Below the pieces are notes generated by a model. The model searched no databases, was not told the DNA's origin, and saw nothing but the letters and a program-made list of their open reading frames with translations. A stretch of DNA of 64,000 bases from Brachionus rotundiformis (Eukaryota; Rotifera; Eurotatoria; Ploima; Brachionidae): contig JAESIW010000203.1 in the NCBI GenBank assembly GCA_016802295.1, positions 299,082-363,081 of the forward strand, read 5' to 3'. Position 1 is the stretch's first letter. Every line of letters begins with the position of its first letter. Of this stretch, positions 37,413 through 48,892 are shown one piece after another. The position numbers and the translations under genes are program-made.

Positions 37413-38853
37413 ATGATCAAAAATATTGTGCCAGATCCATATGCAAAAAACAAAAGTAAATTAGGAAATAAATTAATTTTCAAGTTTATTTTAAATTGAT
37501 ATTAACAAAACCAAAATAGATAAACAAGTTGCATTTAATGACGTGCCAAACACAGATGCAAAGTACTCGGCTGAAGAAGGATTTGGTTTTTGTGGCCATG
37601 TTCTGATAGCTCTATCATACTTTATGCTCTTCATCGGATTACCATTTACTTTGTGTTGTTGTATGAAAGTTGTCCAAGAGTACCAAAGAGCTGTACTATT
37701 TACTAAATAGATAGTTTACAAAATTAAACTTTTTTCTAGGTTATTTTCAGACTGGGCAGAATACTAACTGGTGGAGCCAAAGGTCCAGGACTGTTTTTCA
37801 TTCTGCCATGTACGTAACAAACATACTTAATCCCACTGTATTTAAAAAGATAAATTTTTTTCTTAATTTAGGTATAGATAATTTAGTTACCGTAGATTTA
37901 AGGTAATTTAATAAAAAAAAAACTTAAATTTTAATTTTAAAAACAAGCATTTTAGAACTATAACATTCGATGTGCCACCTCAAGAGATTTTAACCAAAGA
38001 TTCGGTAACAGTTACAGTTGATGCGGTTGTCTATTTTAGAATTTTTGATCCTGTTGCTTCGGTAATCAATGTAGAAAATGCCCAGTACTCAACTCGTTTA
38101 CTTGCGGCTACAACTCTACGAAACATATTGGGCACTAAGACATTACAAGAAGTCTTGCAAGATCGCGAGTCTCTGGCTCATCATATGCAGGTACATTTTC
38201 TTAATTTATTAAATAATTTAATTTTCTATTTTGTTTATTATTAAGGAAATTCTTGACGACGCTACCGGTAAATTAAATTTAAAAAAATTATATAATTAAT
38301 TAAAATTATCTTTTTTTCAAAGATGTTTGGTAAGTTTACAAAAAAATTTAATTTTCAATTTAATAAATATTGTTTTATTTTTATTTATTATTATTTTTAT
38401 TTAATTTAAAGGGTAATTTTTTGAATAAATTTAAAAAAAGTTATTAAAATTTTTTTTTATAACTTTCAAGGGTGTAATGGTCGAAAGAGTAGAAGTGTAA
38501 TTTAATTAGATAAATGATAAGACACCAGGAATTATTAATGTTTGTTTTTATATTTTAGGAAGGATGTACGGCTTCCAGTTCAACTGCAGCGGGCCATGGC
38601 AACCGAGGCCGAGGCGACCAGAGAAGCCAGAGCAAAGGTGGTCGCTGCTCAAGGCGAACAAAACGCTTCAGTTGCACTAAAAGAAGCTGCGGACACCATC
38701 AACAAATCTCCCATAGCGCTACAATTGCGCTACCTGCAAACTTTGACCCATATTGCTGGTGAAAAGAATTCTACCATTGTTTTCCCGATTCCGATTGAGT
38801 TTCTCAAGCTCATAGGCAAAGAAAACACTCTGGCGCATGGTTCTCAAAGTTAA
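37413..38853 (+). CDS. STOM: Stomatin paralog B
   Basis: Short-form stomatin, 300 residues. Exons: join(37413..37455, 37520..37692, 37740..37809, 37872..37902, 37956..38190, 38246..38267, 38323..38329, 38412..38412, 38471..38496, 38559..38853), 903 bases, in phase only with the one-base exon at 38412. The N-terminus MIKNIVPDPYAKNK resembles the start of paralog F. The hairpin ends FIGLPFTLCCCMK with three adjacent Cys (possible palmitoylation). The SPFH core runs QRAVIFRLGRILTGGAKGPG, then TFDVPPQEILTKDSV, NILGTKTLQEVLQ, and a C-terminal AEATREARAKVVAAQGE helix. Position 2 of the usual YERAV is Gln here (YQRAV). Four consecutive exons are 22, 7, 1 and 26 bases. The ERA|V intron is shared with G and differs from the K| intron of most paralogs. 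Confidence 0.88.
38412..38412 (+). other. Predicted one-nucleotide exon of stomatin B
   Basis: The seven-base exon 38323..38329 (ATGTTTG) ends two bases into a Trp codon. The following exon begins GGTGTAATGG at 38471, whose frame needs GGT first. One G is missing. Midway, TTTAAAG|G|GTAATT at 38405-38418 offers acceptor, single G and donor. Splicing it in gives Asp-Val-Trp-Gly-Val, matching the family. Flanking introns are 82 and 58 bases. The local sequence AAAGGGTAAT is the same as at the equivalent site in A. Confidence 0.65.
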
Positions 38854-40346
38854 TTCGGATGCCTCATTTTTTGTTTTTCTTACCTTTTGAGATTTTTTAT
38901 TCCACAATTGAAAAAAAGACAAAAAAAAAGATATCTGTGTTTATAATTTTATCTTTTAAAGCAAATAATAAAACATATCTTCTGTAAAAAATTTTAATTA
39001 ATCAATTTTTGTTTCCAAATAGATCATTCAAACACTTGCAATGGCAATTTAGACAAACTTTAGAAAATCATTTAGCTCTGATTTTATACACTATGGTGGT
39101 TAAACTTGAACAATTAAATATAGATAAATTCGCTGAAATATATTTTTGCATTTTATTTACACATGAATTATGTTCTTTTATAAAAAAAAAGCACTTAATA
39201 TTTAAAATTTAAATTGATTCTTTCATAATCTATATAGATATATTCATTCATTAATAAAACAATATTTTATTACATCAAATTTAGTTTAAAAATGTACATA
39301 TTTTTTCTAAATAAAAGTGTAATAATTTATATCTAAAGTTATAAAATTGATCGCTTAATTTGTCTCGAGTGTGTATAAATTGTAATCATTTATTTTCCTT
39401 TATATTTATTTATTATTGTAAATTTGTTTTCTTGTTTCTTTCCGAAAAATGCATGGGCTTTTCACTTTGGTGAGTTGTTAACAATCTAAATTATTAAATA
39501 AACAAAAATCGATTTAATATTAAGTAAACTCAGTCTTCCACTCTCAATTTTTTCCTTCAACTAATCCGCCGAAATAAATCGATTATTTATAATAAAATTT
39601 TCCGACTAATATTTGACAAAAATCAACTGATTTCAAATATAAGTCATCAATCTTACATAACTTGATTTTAAATTAGCCGGATAATTAATTTAGATAAAAA
39701 CACGTCAATAAACAAATTAGTCTTTTTATTATGTTATTTAAATTAAATAAAATTTTTATAAAAAAAAATTTCCAAATAAAAACTTTATTCTATTAGGATA
39801 CATGTCTTTTAAATTAGGGCTATTCTGACTCATATTTTAGCTTATTAATCATCTAACTAATTTCAGTGGAAAAAAATAACAGTTAATTTTAAATGATTTT
39901 TAATTCCGAAATATATTCCCTAATGAAGAAAAAAATATTCATATGTCAAATTAATAATATACAAAATAGATTTTAGAAAATTAATTCCGAATTAAAGCCA
40001 ATGTATAGTATAGGTTGAACAAGCCTTGTTGCGTTTGGCATAAATTAGATTTTATTATTTAAGTAATCTTATTTAAAGATTAATTTTTCTCATTAAAGCA
40101 TATGACAATTTTGGATATCTGTTCTCTTCGTATTACTCAATTATTCAACTTGACAAAAAAGACTTTATCAATTAATTAATTTTTTTTTATTGTAAAATAT
40201 TTGTTCATTTTAGGTTTGTAAAAAAAATTCCTTTTTTTTCTAATTAGATTTAAAATAAATTAATAATAGATAATGGATAAATATTTCATGTTTATTTTTG
40301 AAATTTAATCTATCACTTGGACGTATTTGTTTTAAATAGGAATTTG

Positions 40347-40417
40347 CACGACAAAAAAGTCCTATCAAGGAAGCTTGTCATTGGATTGGCAATTTTGTTT
40401 CCTTGGTACTTGTCGTG
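40347..40417. repeat. Nested inverted repeat / candidate hairpin
   Basis: The outer arms CACGACAA (40347-40354) and TTGTCGTG (40410-40417) are exact complements. Inside them CAAGGAA and TTCCTTG also pair, separated from the outer arms by 11 and 4 unpaired bases. The loop is about 26 bases. A transcript of either strand could form a stem of pre-miRNA size. It lies in otherwise featureless intergenic DNA. Confidence 0.45.
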
Positions 40418-41118
40418 ACCAAGTCAATTTAGTTGGCAAATACACTTTTTTTCAATATCAGATATTTTTAAAATATAACAAATTATCTAAATTACTCCAC
40501 AAGAACTTGTTTTATGTTTAGTTAATCAAATCTAAGCCGTATTCTTTGATTTTGTTAGAGAAATTTTATATTTTTTCCCTCTCTAATTAAAAAGCCTAGT
40601 TTATATAAAAAAAATCAATAAAATTTTTTATATTTTGATTTATTATCTAAAAACCTGAATATTTTGTATGACACAAAATCGCGTCAAGGTTCTAGGCCAT
40701 ATGTTCCCAAATTTGGTTAATTTTAATTTGAAAAAAAATCAAATATCTATCATTAGATATTCTTAAATTAAGATTAGATAGCACATTTGGATTTCTTTAA
40801 CAAACAAAATGAGAAAATGAGAAAAATTCACTGATCGAATTTAATCGATTTTTGCCAAAGAATAAACAATCTTTAAAGCGATAAAATATATATTCATATA
40901 TAAATTTCTTAACTCAGCAAAATAGAACATATTGAATACTAATATAAATTTAATTAAATAGCAACATTTTAATCGTTGATTACCTTAGGTGCTTAGCGAA
41001 TACACTAGATATTGGCAATGCATAATTCACTTGGAATACTATTTTTTTTTCTATAGAATATTTTAATTATTAAATAGAAAATTTATAATAAGTAGAAAAT
41101 AAAGAACCGAAATGAGAA

Positions 41119-41278
41119 AAGAATTTATTAAGTGATAATTTCTCAGATACTATATCAGTGAAGTTCTGGTCCTCTAATGGCCAGGAGAGCAGCAGCAATT
41201 CATCAGCTAGTTGTATCCGCAAAAACACTCTGGCTCTAGTCCACGAAGCAGTAGAAAAGATAAAAAAGATTATTTAAA
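41119..41278 (+). other. GC-richer open stretch of unknown nature
   Basis: About 50 codons stay open, ending at TAA (41276-41278). The reading includes a Ser-rich segment (SSNGQESSSNSSAS) and a helix-like LALVHEAVEKIKKII. There is no Met at a suitable place; a CAG acceptor-like site lies just upstream. It could be a terminal exon of an unseen gene, a decayed exon or a repeat. I do not recognise it. Confidence 0.25.
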
Positions 41279-42570
41279 CTATACGGAAATTCGAACTATT
41301 ATCAAGCAAAATCTCTAATGAATATCTTATTAACTCAAGTATCCTATTTTAATCACAGATATGATTAAAATCCTATTCTTGAGATTGAAATTGAATTAAA
41401 CTTTATCAATAAACACTTAGAGATAACAAAAGAAAAATTAACTAGTTATTTTTCTGATAATTGTTCTACTAACTTCTTAATAAAACAATAATAATTTTAA
41501 TAACAAAAATATATAATATCTGGACTCTTTGTGTAAATTGTTATTAATATTGTTTTATCAATGGCATACAAAAGAGAGATAATAATTTAAAAATTTAATT
41601 ATAAATTTGTTTTAAGTAAGCGATCAATAAGTTGAAAAATTTCCAAAAGACCAATCTTGAGAACTGGTATTGGAGCGAATCTATATCAAGTTTATTGCAA
41701 TCGATAATTACAAACAGCTTTTAAAATAATTTATAATATTAGATTAGTTAAATTGTGATATTTTCAATTAAGGTTATTTGGACAAGATTGGATTTAACTG
41801 TGGGATAAGTTCAGCTTAATAAACAAAACACAAATGCCAACAATATTAAAAAATTAGTTAACTATTGATTTTAGGAAAATCTATATTTTAAAATTGTAAA
41901 ATATAAAATTACTCGGAAGTGCTGGATTGGACCATCATCAGTCATCAGCATTATTAAAATAATTTTTTTTAATTCTTTTTTTTTTTTTTTATAATAAAAG
42001 ACAAACAATAGGTTATTAAAAAGGAACTTGGTCAATTTTATGAATATTTTCTAAAAATAGTCGCTAATAAAACAAAAAAGCCCACAGCTTAATTGCTTTT
42101 TTAGACTTATTAATTAGTGTTTTGTGCAAGTTGTAGTTTCTGGAAATAAATTATTATATTATTTTTATTATTATTAAGCTAGTCAAATATATTTGAAAAA
42201 AATTATAAAAAAAAAGTTTATTTGGACTAATTAAGCAGATTGTCAAGAAACACCAAAATATATGAGCAATTTAGTGAAATTTAATAAAAAAAAAAAATTA
42301 AATATTAACTTTGATAATTTAGAAGGAACAAAATGAAATTGAATGAAATTCACGTATTTAGTCAATAAATCAAAATTTATAAAAAATTAAGCATTGATTA
42401 TTCAGAGTAATAAAGAATTAAAAATATGGCTAAATTTGTTGTTTGTGACAAGTCTTTAAATTTCCATTTAACTACTTTTTCAATTTTATATAAAATATCC
42501 AGCAATTGTATTTTGTTTATTTTTTGTCAAATCTTAAGAAAAAATTAATAAATTAGATAGTAATAAAAAT

Positions 42571-44443
42571 ATGAGTGAATATAATTTGGAGAGAAGACGC
42601 GACCAAACAGATATTGATGGCATAACATCGAGCAAGATGGTAAAGATCGCCAATCAAGACAGCGATGACAACGAGGACGAAGAAGAGACAAGTCCCATGC
42701 CACAAAGTACAGCCAAGAAGTTCAAGACCACATCTATTTTAAAAAATTCTTCCACCCGGGCGCCAAAGCCTCGGACAAGCTCGCACATAAGCCGCCTTCA
42801 ATCGTTTCAACACAATGAAAACTACACTAATGAAGACTTTGAGGAAAACGATGAAGAAGATACTTTAGAGGACAGTCAAAATGAGTTTGAAGAAGATAGT
42901 GAAAAATTTCCTCTATCGTACCAGCAACAGTCGCATGCCAGGAATGGACAGCCTCATAAAAGTGTGAAAATAATTGCCAGAATGGACAAGTTTGGTGCCA
43001 CAAATGGCCAAAGAGTGACCATTGCACCTAATTCAACGCCTCAGCACCATCCTTCTTTTAAGAACTCAAAATATTCAACTTCTGGCTCTGGTTATGAAAT
43101 GAGTAAATACCACGAAAACCAAAGTCTAAATATTGCTTATTTTTTTTGGTTTGATTTTAGATATTAATGACAAAATTGATATTTGGGGTCAAATACTTAT
43201 AGTTCTATCTTATCTGTTTCTTATATTTACATTTCCTTTTTCGCTTTGTGCGTGTGTAAAAGTGGCTCAGGAGTATGAGCGGGCAGTTATTTTCCGTCTC
43301 GGTCGCATACTTACTGGTGGAGCCAAAGGACCTGGCATATTTTTTGTGTAAGTGCTTTTTATTATGATAAGGAAATATTATTTTGATTTTATTAGATTAC
43401 CTTGTATTGACACATATACTAAAGTTGATCTTAGAACTGGTAATTACCAAACTTAACTATTTTAAATAGATTAAAAGTTTTTTATCTTTTTTTTAAGTTA
43501 CCTTTGATGTACCTCCGCAAGAAGTAAGTTGTTAAGATTTTTTGTTTATTTTTTATAAAAAATAAATATTAAAAATTATGAAAAATAATTCAAGTCTTGA
43601 TAATTTTTTCCCCAAGATCCATTTATTTTCTTGCCAACACTTAATTCTGGATATTTAGCAATTTTTAGGTATCTTTGAATAAATCAAGGATAATGAAGCG
43701 ATTAAAAATAAATAATTATTTTTATAAATTATGATTTATTGTAAATGACAGTATTACTTTTAATTTTTCCAAGATATTGACCAAAGATTCAGTGACTGTA
43801 TCAGTAGATGCTGTTGTCTATTTTCGCATATTAAACGCAGTTATATCAGTAATTAATGTAGAAGACGCAGCCAAGTCCACGAAGCTTCTTGCTGCATCTA
43901 CGCTGCGAAACATTCTCGGTACCAAGTCTTTACATGAAATCCTATCTGATAGAGAATCAGTAGCAATTCTTATTCAGGTAAGTTTGTCAATGTTTTTTCC
44001 CAAGAGAGTATTTAAAAAGAAAATTTTTTTTCTGGACAGAACAACTTGGATGATGCAACTGGACCGTGGGTAAATAGGAAAATAATGATAATGATTTTTT
44101 ACCAATCTAAAATTTCATTAAGGGAGTTAAAGTGGAAAGAGTGGAAGTAAAAGACGTCAGACTGCCTGTTCAATTGCAAAGAGCCATGGCTACAGAAGCC
44201 GAAGCTGCCAGAGAAGCTCGAGCCAAAGTGATAGCTGCCGAAGGTGAACAGAAAGCTTCCAAGGCTCTTAAAGATGCAGCCATTATAATCAGCGAGTCTC
44301 CAATAGCAATTCAACTACGCTATCTACAAACTTTGACTCAAATTGCTTCGGAGAAAAATTCTACCATAGTTTTTCCCATACCTCTGGAAATGTTCTCATT
44401 TCTAGCAAACAAAACCGCTGGATTATTTAATCAAAATAGCTAA
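42571..44443 (+). CDS. STOM: Stomatin paralog C, medium N-terminus (MEC-2-like)
   Basis: Exons: join(42571..43102, 43161..43347, 43396..43439, 43498..43523, 43774..43977, 44040..44069, 44123..44443), in phase, 447 residues. The first 177 residues form an acidic, Ser-rich extension. It shares short blocks with paralog A: an ISR motif followed by an acidic stretch, and a TSILKNS-like motif where A has SSILNS. Then hairpin ILIVLSYLFLIFTFPFSLC, YERAVIFRLGRILTGGAKGPG, VTVSVDAVVYFRI, LGTKSLHEILSDRES (shared with A) and the C-terminal helix. It lacks the two introns A has around the YERAV block. At the Trp-Gly site it has a single intron after the complete TGG codon. Its last 105 codons are very close to those of A. 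The 3' end converges on D, with 226 bases between stop codons. Confidence 0.9.
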
Positions 44444-44669
44444 AGGCCATTTTAATGAACTTTACGACGCCTAAAACATGTAAATAATTAGCGATAAATA
44501 ATTATTGTTTTTAAATCATGAAAAAATAAAATTTAAAAAAAATATAATTTTTTTTGGTTATTTAGTTTAACTTTAAAGCTATTAAATACATTTTTTCAAA
44601 AAATAATATTCGAATAAAGTTTTATTCACATTTAATAAATGACAAAAAATAAAAATCTCTATAAAAAAT

Positions 44670-46129
44670 CTAATTTTTGCCAAAGGATTTAAGCATTTCA
44701 ATTGGAATTGGAAAAACGATTGTGGAATTCTTTTCCGCTGAAATGTTTGTCAATGTCTGCAAGTATCTTAGTTGAAGGGCCACTGGACTCTGATTGATAA
44801 TATCAGCAGCTTGTTTTAAAGCCAAAGAAGCCTTTGATTCTCCTTCAGCTGCAATCACTTTAGCTCTGGCTTCGCGTGTTGATTCGGCTTCAGTTGCCAT
44901 CGCACGTTGCATTTGTACCGGAAGTCGTACATCTTTCCTTTGGTAAAAAAGTAAAAATATTTTAGTTTTTCTAATATTCAGCTTACACTTCGACTCGTTC
45001 AACTTTGATTCCCCACGAATCTGTTGTGTTGTCCAGAGATTCCTGATTACAGAAATGATTATATGAACTAACAAAAGTGGTTAAAGCAACTTACTTGCAT
45101 GTTCTGTGCTATGATTTCCTTATCTTGTAAAATTTCTTGTAGTGTTCTGGTACCTAGGATATTTCTCAGTGTAGTGGCTGCAAGTAATCTTGTTGAGAAT
45201 TGTGCATTTTCCACATTGGTCACCGAAACCACTGGGTCAAAAATTCTAAAATAGCAAACTGCATCTACTGTTATGGTCACAGAATCCTTGGTCAAGATCT
45301 CTTGCGGTGGTACATCAAATGTAATGGTTCTAAATGAAATTGTGAATACGTCTAGATTATAAAAAAGCTATTTAAAACCTTAAATCAGTCGAGACTATTT
45401 GGTCAATGCATGGTAGAATAAAAAAAAGGCCAGGACCTTTGGCTCCGCCGGACAAAATCCTACCTAGTCTCAGAATAACTGCTCTTTCGTATTCTTTGAC
45501 AATCTTAAAATTATTATTTAAAAAAAAATATATATTTGTTTTATAATTTTAAATACTTTAATGCAAAAGCATAAACTTATTGGAAAAGTTAATAAGAAAA
45601 GAATGTAAGAAATGCCTATTAGTAAATAGCCGCAAATTCCAAAATTATCTTCTGGCTGGTTTTTGGTTCCTTCGGATTGCACTAAAAATAAACAAAACAG
45701 TTAATTATACTAATTTATTTTTAATTAATTAACAACTTTTAATTTAATTGATTGATTAAGAAATAAATTGAAATTTTTTTATATATAAAAAAAAGATTAA
45801 AAACTGAAAAATGTTAGGTGTATTTAAATGCCTTTGAGCCGATAATTTTTAATATAGAAAATTGTTAATGTTTTATTTCCTCTTAAATAAATTTTTTTGA
45901 CAATAATGGATTTTTATTTAAAAAAATGTTTATAGCAATAATATAGAAAAAAAAATAAAAGAAAAAACTTTTAAAAAATCGATTTGAATCAAATTTTCAA
46001 AATAAAAAAATGTCTATGATCGATTTTGTTTTTAATTTTTTACATTAGCTAATTATTAAGCTGGAATCTTTTAATATTGGATTTGTTTTCAGAGCTAATT
46101 TTACCCAAAAATGTCAGATTTCGATCCAT
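44670..46129 (-). CDS. STOM: Stomatin paralog D
   Basis: Short-form stomatin. Well supported exons: complement(44670..44937, 44987..45042, 45095..45329, 45379..45503, 45557..45681), in phase. The proposed first exon 46105..46129 (MDRNLTFL, phase 1) would complete the gene but needs a 423-base intron, long for this locus, so the start is uncertain. Hairpin YILFLLTFPISLCFC, YERAVILRLGRILSGGAKGPG, ITFDVPPQEILTKDSV, NILGTRTLQEILQ, and SWGIKVERVEV read through without an intron at Trp-Gly. C-terminal helix ATEAESTREARAKVIAAEGE; the end is MLKSFGKN. The last exon is about 94% identical in DNA to that of paralog H, far more than the rest of the gene. Confidence 0.82.
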
Positions 46130-47110
46130 ATTGAAATCAATATAGAGAAAATTCATAATAAATGAAAAACCATGGTAATCAGCTTAGTCATCTGCCAAGC
46201 TTTGGAAAACTTCTTGTCATGATCTAAAACTTGCATCATTTAAGATTACCGTCACCACGCAATGACTCTAGGCAAAATCTTAACTAAAACTTCCGTCAAT
46301 AAATTCAAAATTAATAGTTGAGACAAATAAATCTTTTAATTAAAATTTTGATTTTTTTCTATATTCTGATAAAAACAAATAAATAAATTCATATTTTCTT
46401 TCTAACATTCAAAATAAACTCATAATTAAGATAAACAAAAATAAATTTTAAAACAATTTTACTTTATGACGTCATAAATTATAAGTTTGATAACTTCATT
46501 TTATTCAAATAAAAAAAAATTATCAGAATTTTTTGAAGATTTTGGCAAAAAGCTTTTTCAAAAATAAATATTTGAAAAATGACAATAAATCACCTAGGAA
46601 ATACCAAAGAGGCATAAGCGGAGCAGGTGTTAATGAGATTTAAATTTTATCAAATACAGAATTTAGAAATAATAAAATAAATTAATGTTTTCTTGGAAAA
46701 AACAAAAAATTTAATATTTTATAATGTTTTTTTATGATTTAAAAGAATGAGAATATAAATGATTGATATCGATTATTCAAAAGAATTATTTTTTTTGTTT
46801 TACCATTTATTTAGATAATTTTAAACGAACAAAAAAAAATTTAAAAATTATTTTTGCCAATTCTTTATTGAGAATATTTCTTAACTAAATTTAAAAAATA
46901 AAAAAAACTTATAAAATTAGATAAATTAAGCAAAAAAAAAAACAAAATAGAACACTTTTATTATTCCCCTATAAACTGCTACTAATTTAACTAATTTTTA
47001 ATTTAAATCAAAATTCATTTATTTCTAGAACAGATAAATCAATTTATCAAGTACAGCAAAAAAAGTATCTAATTTAAATTTTTGGCACATTTTTTTCCAA
47101 ATATTAAAAT
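46130..47110. other. Spacer between stomatins D and E
   Basis: About 980 bases of A/T-rich DNA with no coding signal. It holds the D promoter and E 3' UTR. Nothing else was seen. Confidence 0.55.
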
Positions 47111-48103
47111 TTATTTAAGAAGTTCTATTGGAATGGGAAAAATAATAGTTGAATTATCTTCTGATGCTATGTGTGACAAAGTTTGTAGATACTTCAGCTG
47201 AATAGTAATCGGATTATCTTTTAATGATTCAGCGGCATTTTTCAAAAATACAGAAGCTTTTTTTTCGCCATGAGCAGCAATTTCCAGTGCTTTGGCTTCC
47301 CGCACGGCTTCGGCCTCAGCTGCCATGGTTTTTTGGAATTCAGCAGGAAGTTTCATATCTTTTCTAAACAAAAAAATTATCCATATATCAAATACTTAAT
47401 CAGTTAATTACATTTCTATTCTTTCAACAATGACCCCCCATTCTTTGGTTGCCTCATTTAATAAAACCTTTAATTAAAATCGAAAATTTTGAAATAAATT
47501 TTTTTTAAATTTACATTGATTTGGCGAGCTATAGTATCTCGTTTATGGATAATTTCTTGCAAAGTGCTAGAACCAAGTGTATTTCTGAGAACAGAAGCCG
47601 AAAGCATCTTAGTCCCATGCTGGACATTGTACATTTTATTTAGCGCCAAATAGGGATCCAAGATGCGAAAAAAAATCACTGCATCAACAGTCACAGTTAC
47701 CGAGTCTTTGGTCAATATTTCTTGTGGATTTAGGCTAAACGAGATGGTTCGTGTGTCCACCTTCTCAAAGTTGTCCAAACATGGTAGGATCAAAAACAAA
47801 CTCGGTCCATTTACTTTCTTTAAGCATCTTCCAAGTCTGAAAACTACTGCTCGTTCATACTCGCGTATCATCTGTTTTGAGAAAAAAATAGATACGTTTC
47901 CAGACAATTGTTTTTATACTCACCCTCATACAATAGATAAGGCTTATGGGAAATGATACTAAGACTAAAAAAAAAGAAAAAAAAACAAGAAAAAAAGTAA
48001 AAAATTTGGAAAAAAAATTTATCTCTTTTTGATTAATATTTTTATCAAAAGACTGGCAAGTATTTATTTGGTAGCTTCTTTCGAACTGCTTGGAAATTAT
48101 CAT
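47111..48103 (-). CDS. Divergent stomatin paralog E
   Basis: Exons: complement(47111..47363, 47412..47467, 47515..47871, 47924..48103), in phase, 281 residues. Band 7 membership is clear from YERAVVFRLGR, LNPQEILTKDSVTVTVDAV, LGSSTLQEII, EWGVIVERIEI and ASEDNSTIIFPIPIELL. It is the most diverged member. The usual GGxKGPG is KKVNGPS. The NVENAQYSTRLLAATTLRN block is replaced by YNVQHGTKMLSASVLRN. PV(Q)LQRAMA is PAEFQKTMA. The hairpin (FFLVFFSFFLVLVSFPISLIYC) keeps its Pro. Fewer introns than its neighbours: the exon at 47515 fuses what are two or three exons elsewhere. It is intact, so probably a functional but fast-evolving copy. Confidence 0.82.
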
Positions 48104-48892
48104 TTAAAAGCGATATTTTTTCAGAATTGTTGAAGTAAGTTAGTCTTTCACTGAGTCTACTATAATCTATCACCTGAGTCACCTATTTTTTTCAAATCTA
48201 GAACAAAATTGACTTATTAAGCTTTGTCAATAGATCATTTAGAAATTGGATTCCGTTTGCATGACTTTTTATTATTCTAAGCCAAAGACTTGGTTGAAAA
48301 AATATCGTATTTCATATGAAAATAATAATTATCAGGTGCCAGGTACTGAAGGAAAAAAAGATCAATTGGATAAATTTTTATTCAATCAATTTTTATTTTT
48401 GTTTGCAATAGATCCTTTATTAAATCTGAATTAAGTCGGATGAGGACATATTAATATGCTTCGATTCGGAAGTCTAATTCTTAAAATAAAATAATTTTTT
48501 TTAAATTACAATTTGTTAAATTAGATAAAAAATCAATAGTTTTTTAATTATTCGAAAATCTGTGATGCACAAATGAAAAAAAATAACTAAAAATAAAAAT
48601 GTGTATAAAAATGATAGATCTTTTTTTTAATATTTGTACAAAGCAAAAAAATGCATCTGCTGGCAAAAATTATCTCTCGTTCATCAATAATTGATAGCTA
48701 GATAAAATTTGAAGAAAAAATACTGGTAGACTTTTAAGATAAGCTAATTTTGTAACTAAAGTTTTTTTTGAACATTTAATTTTTTTGACTAATTGGAGCA
48801 TTATTTGATAAAAATAGCTATTTAATTAAGTTAAATGCTTATACATTTTTCTATTTTATTTCTTTTTTAAAATTAAATTTAGTTGTTGATGT
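48104..48892. other. Spacer upstream of stomatin E
   Basis: About 790 bases. A 62-codon open frame at 48246-48434 (+) has no recognised domain or splice context, and I leave it uncalled. The rest is A/T-rich. Confidence 0.45.

Larger units (their letters stand above)
38854..42570. other. Intergenic region between stomatins B and C
   Basis: About 3.7 kb, mostly A/T-rich. It holds an inverted repeat at 40347-40417 and a GC-richer open stretch at about 41119-41278, both listed separately. A 67-codon frame at 39009-39212 is low-complexity with no homology that I recognise, and I do not call it a gene. Confidence 0.5.

Noticed and set aside
39009..39212. 67-codon frame downstream of stomatin B
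   Set aside because: Low-complexity, A/T-rich, no splice context or recognisable domain.
48246..48434. 62-codon frame upstream of stomatin E
   Set aside because: No homology recognised and composition typical of random A/T-rich DNA with a few GC-richer words.
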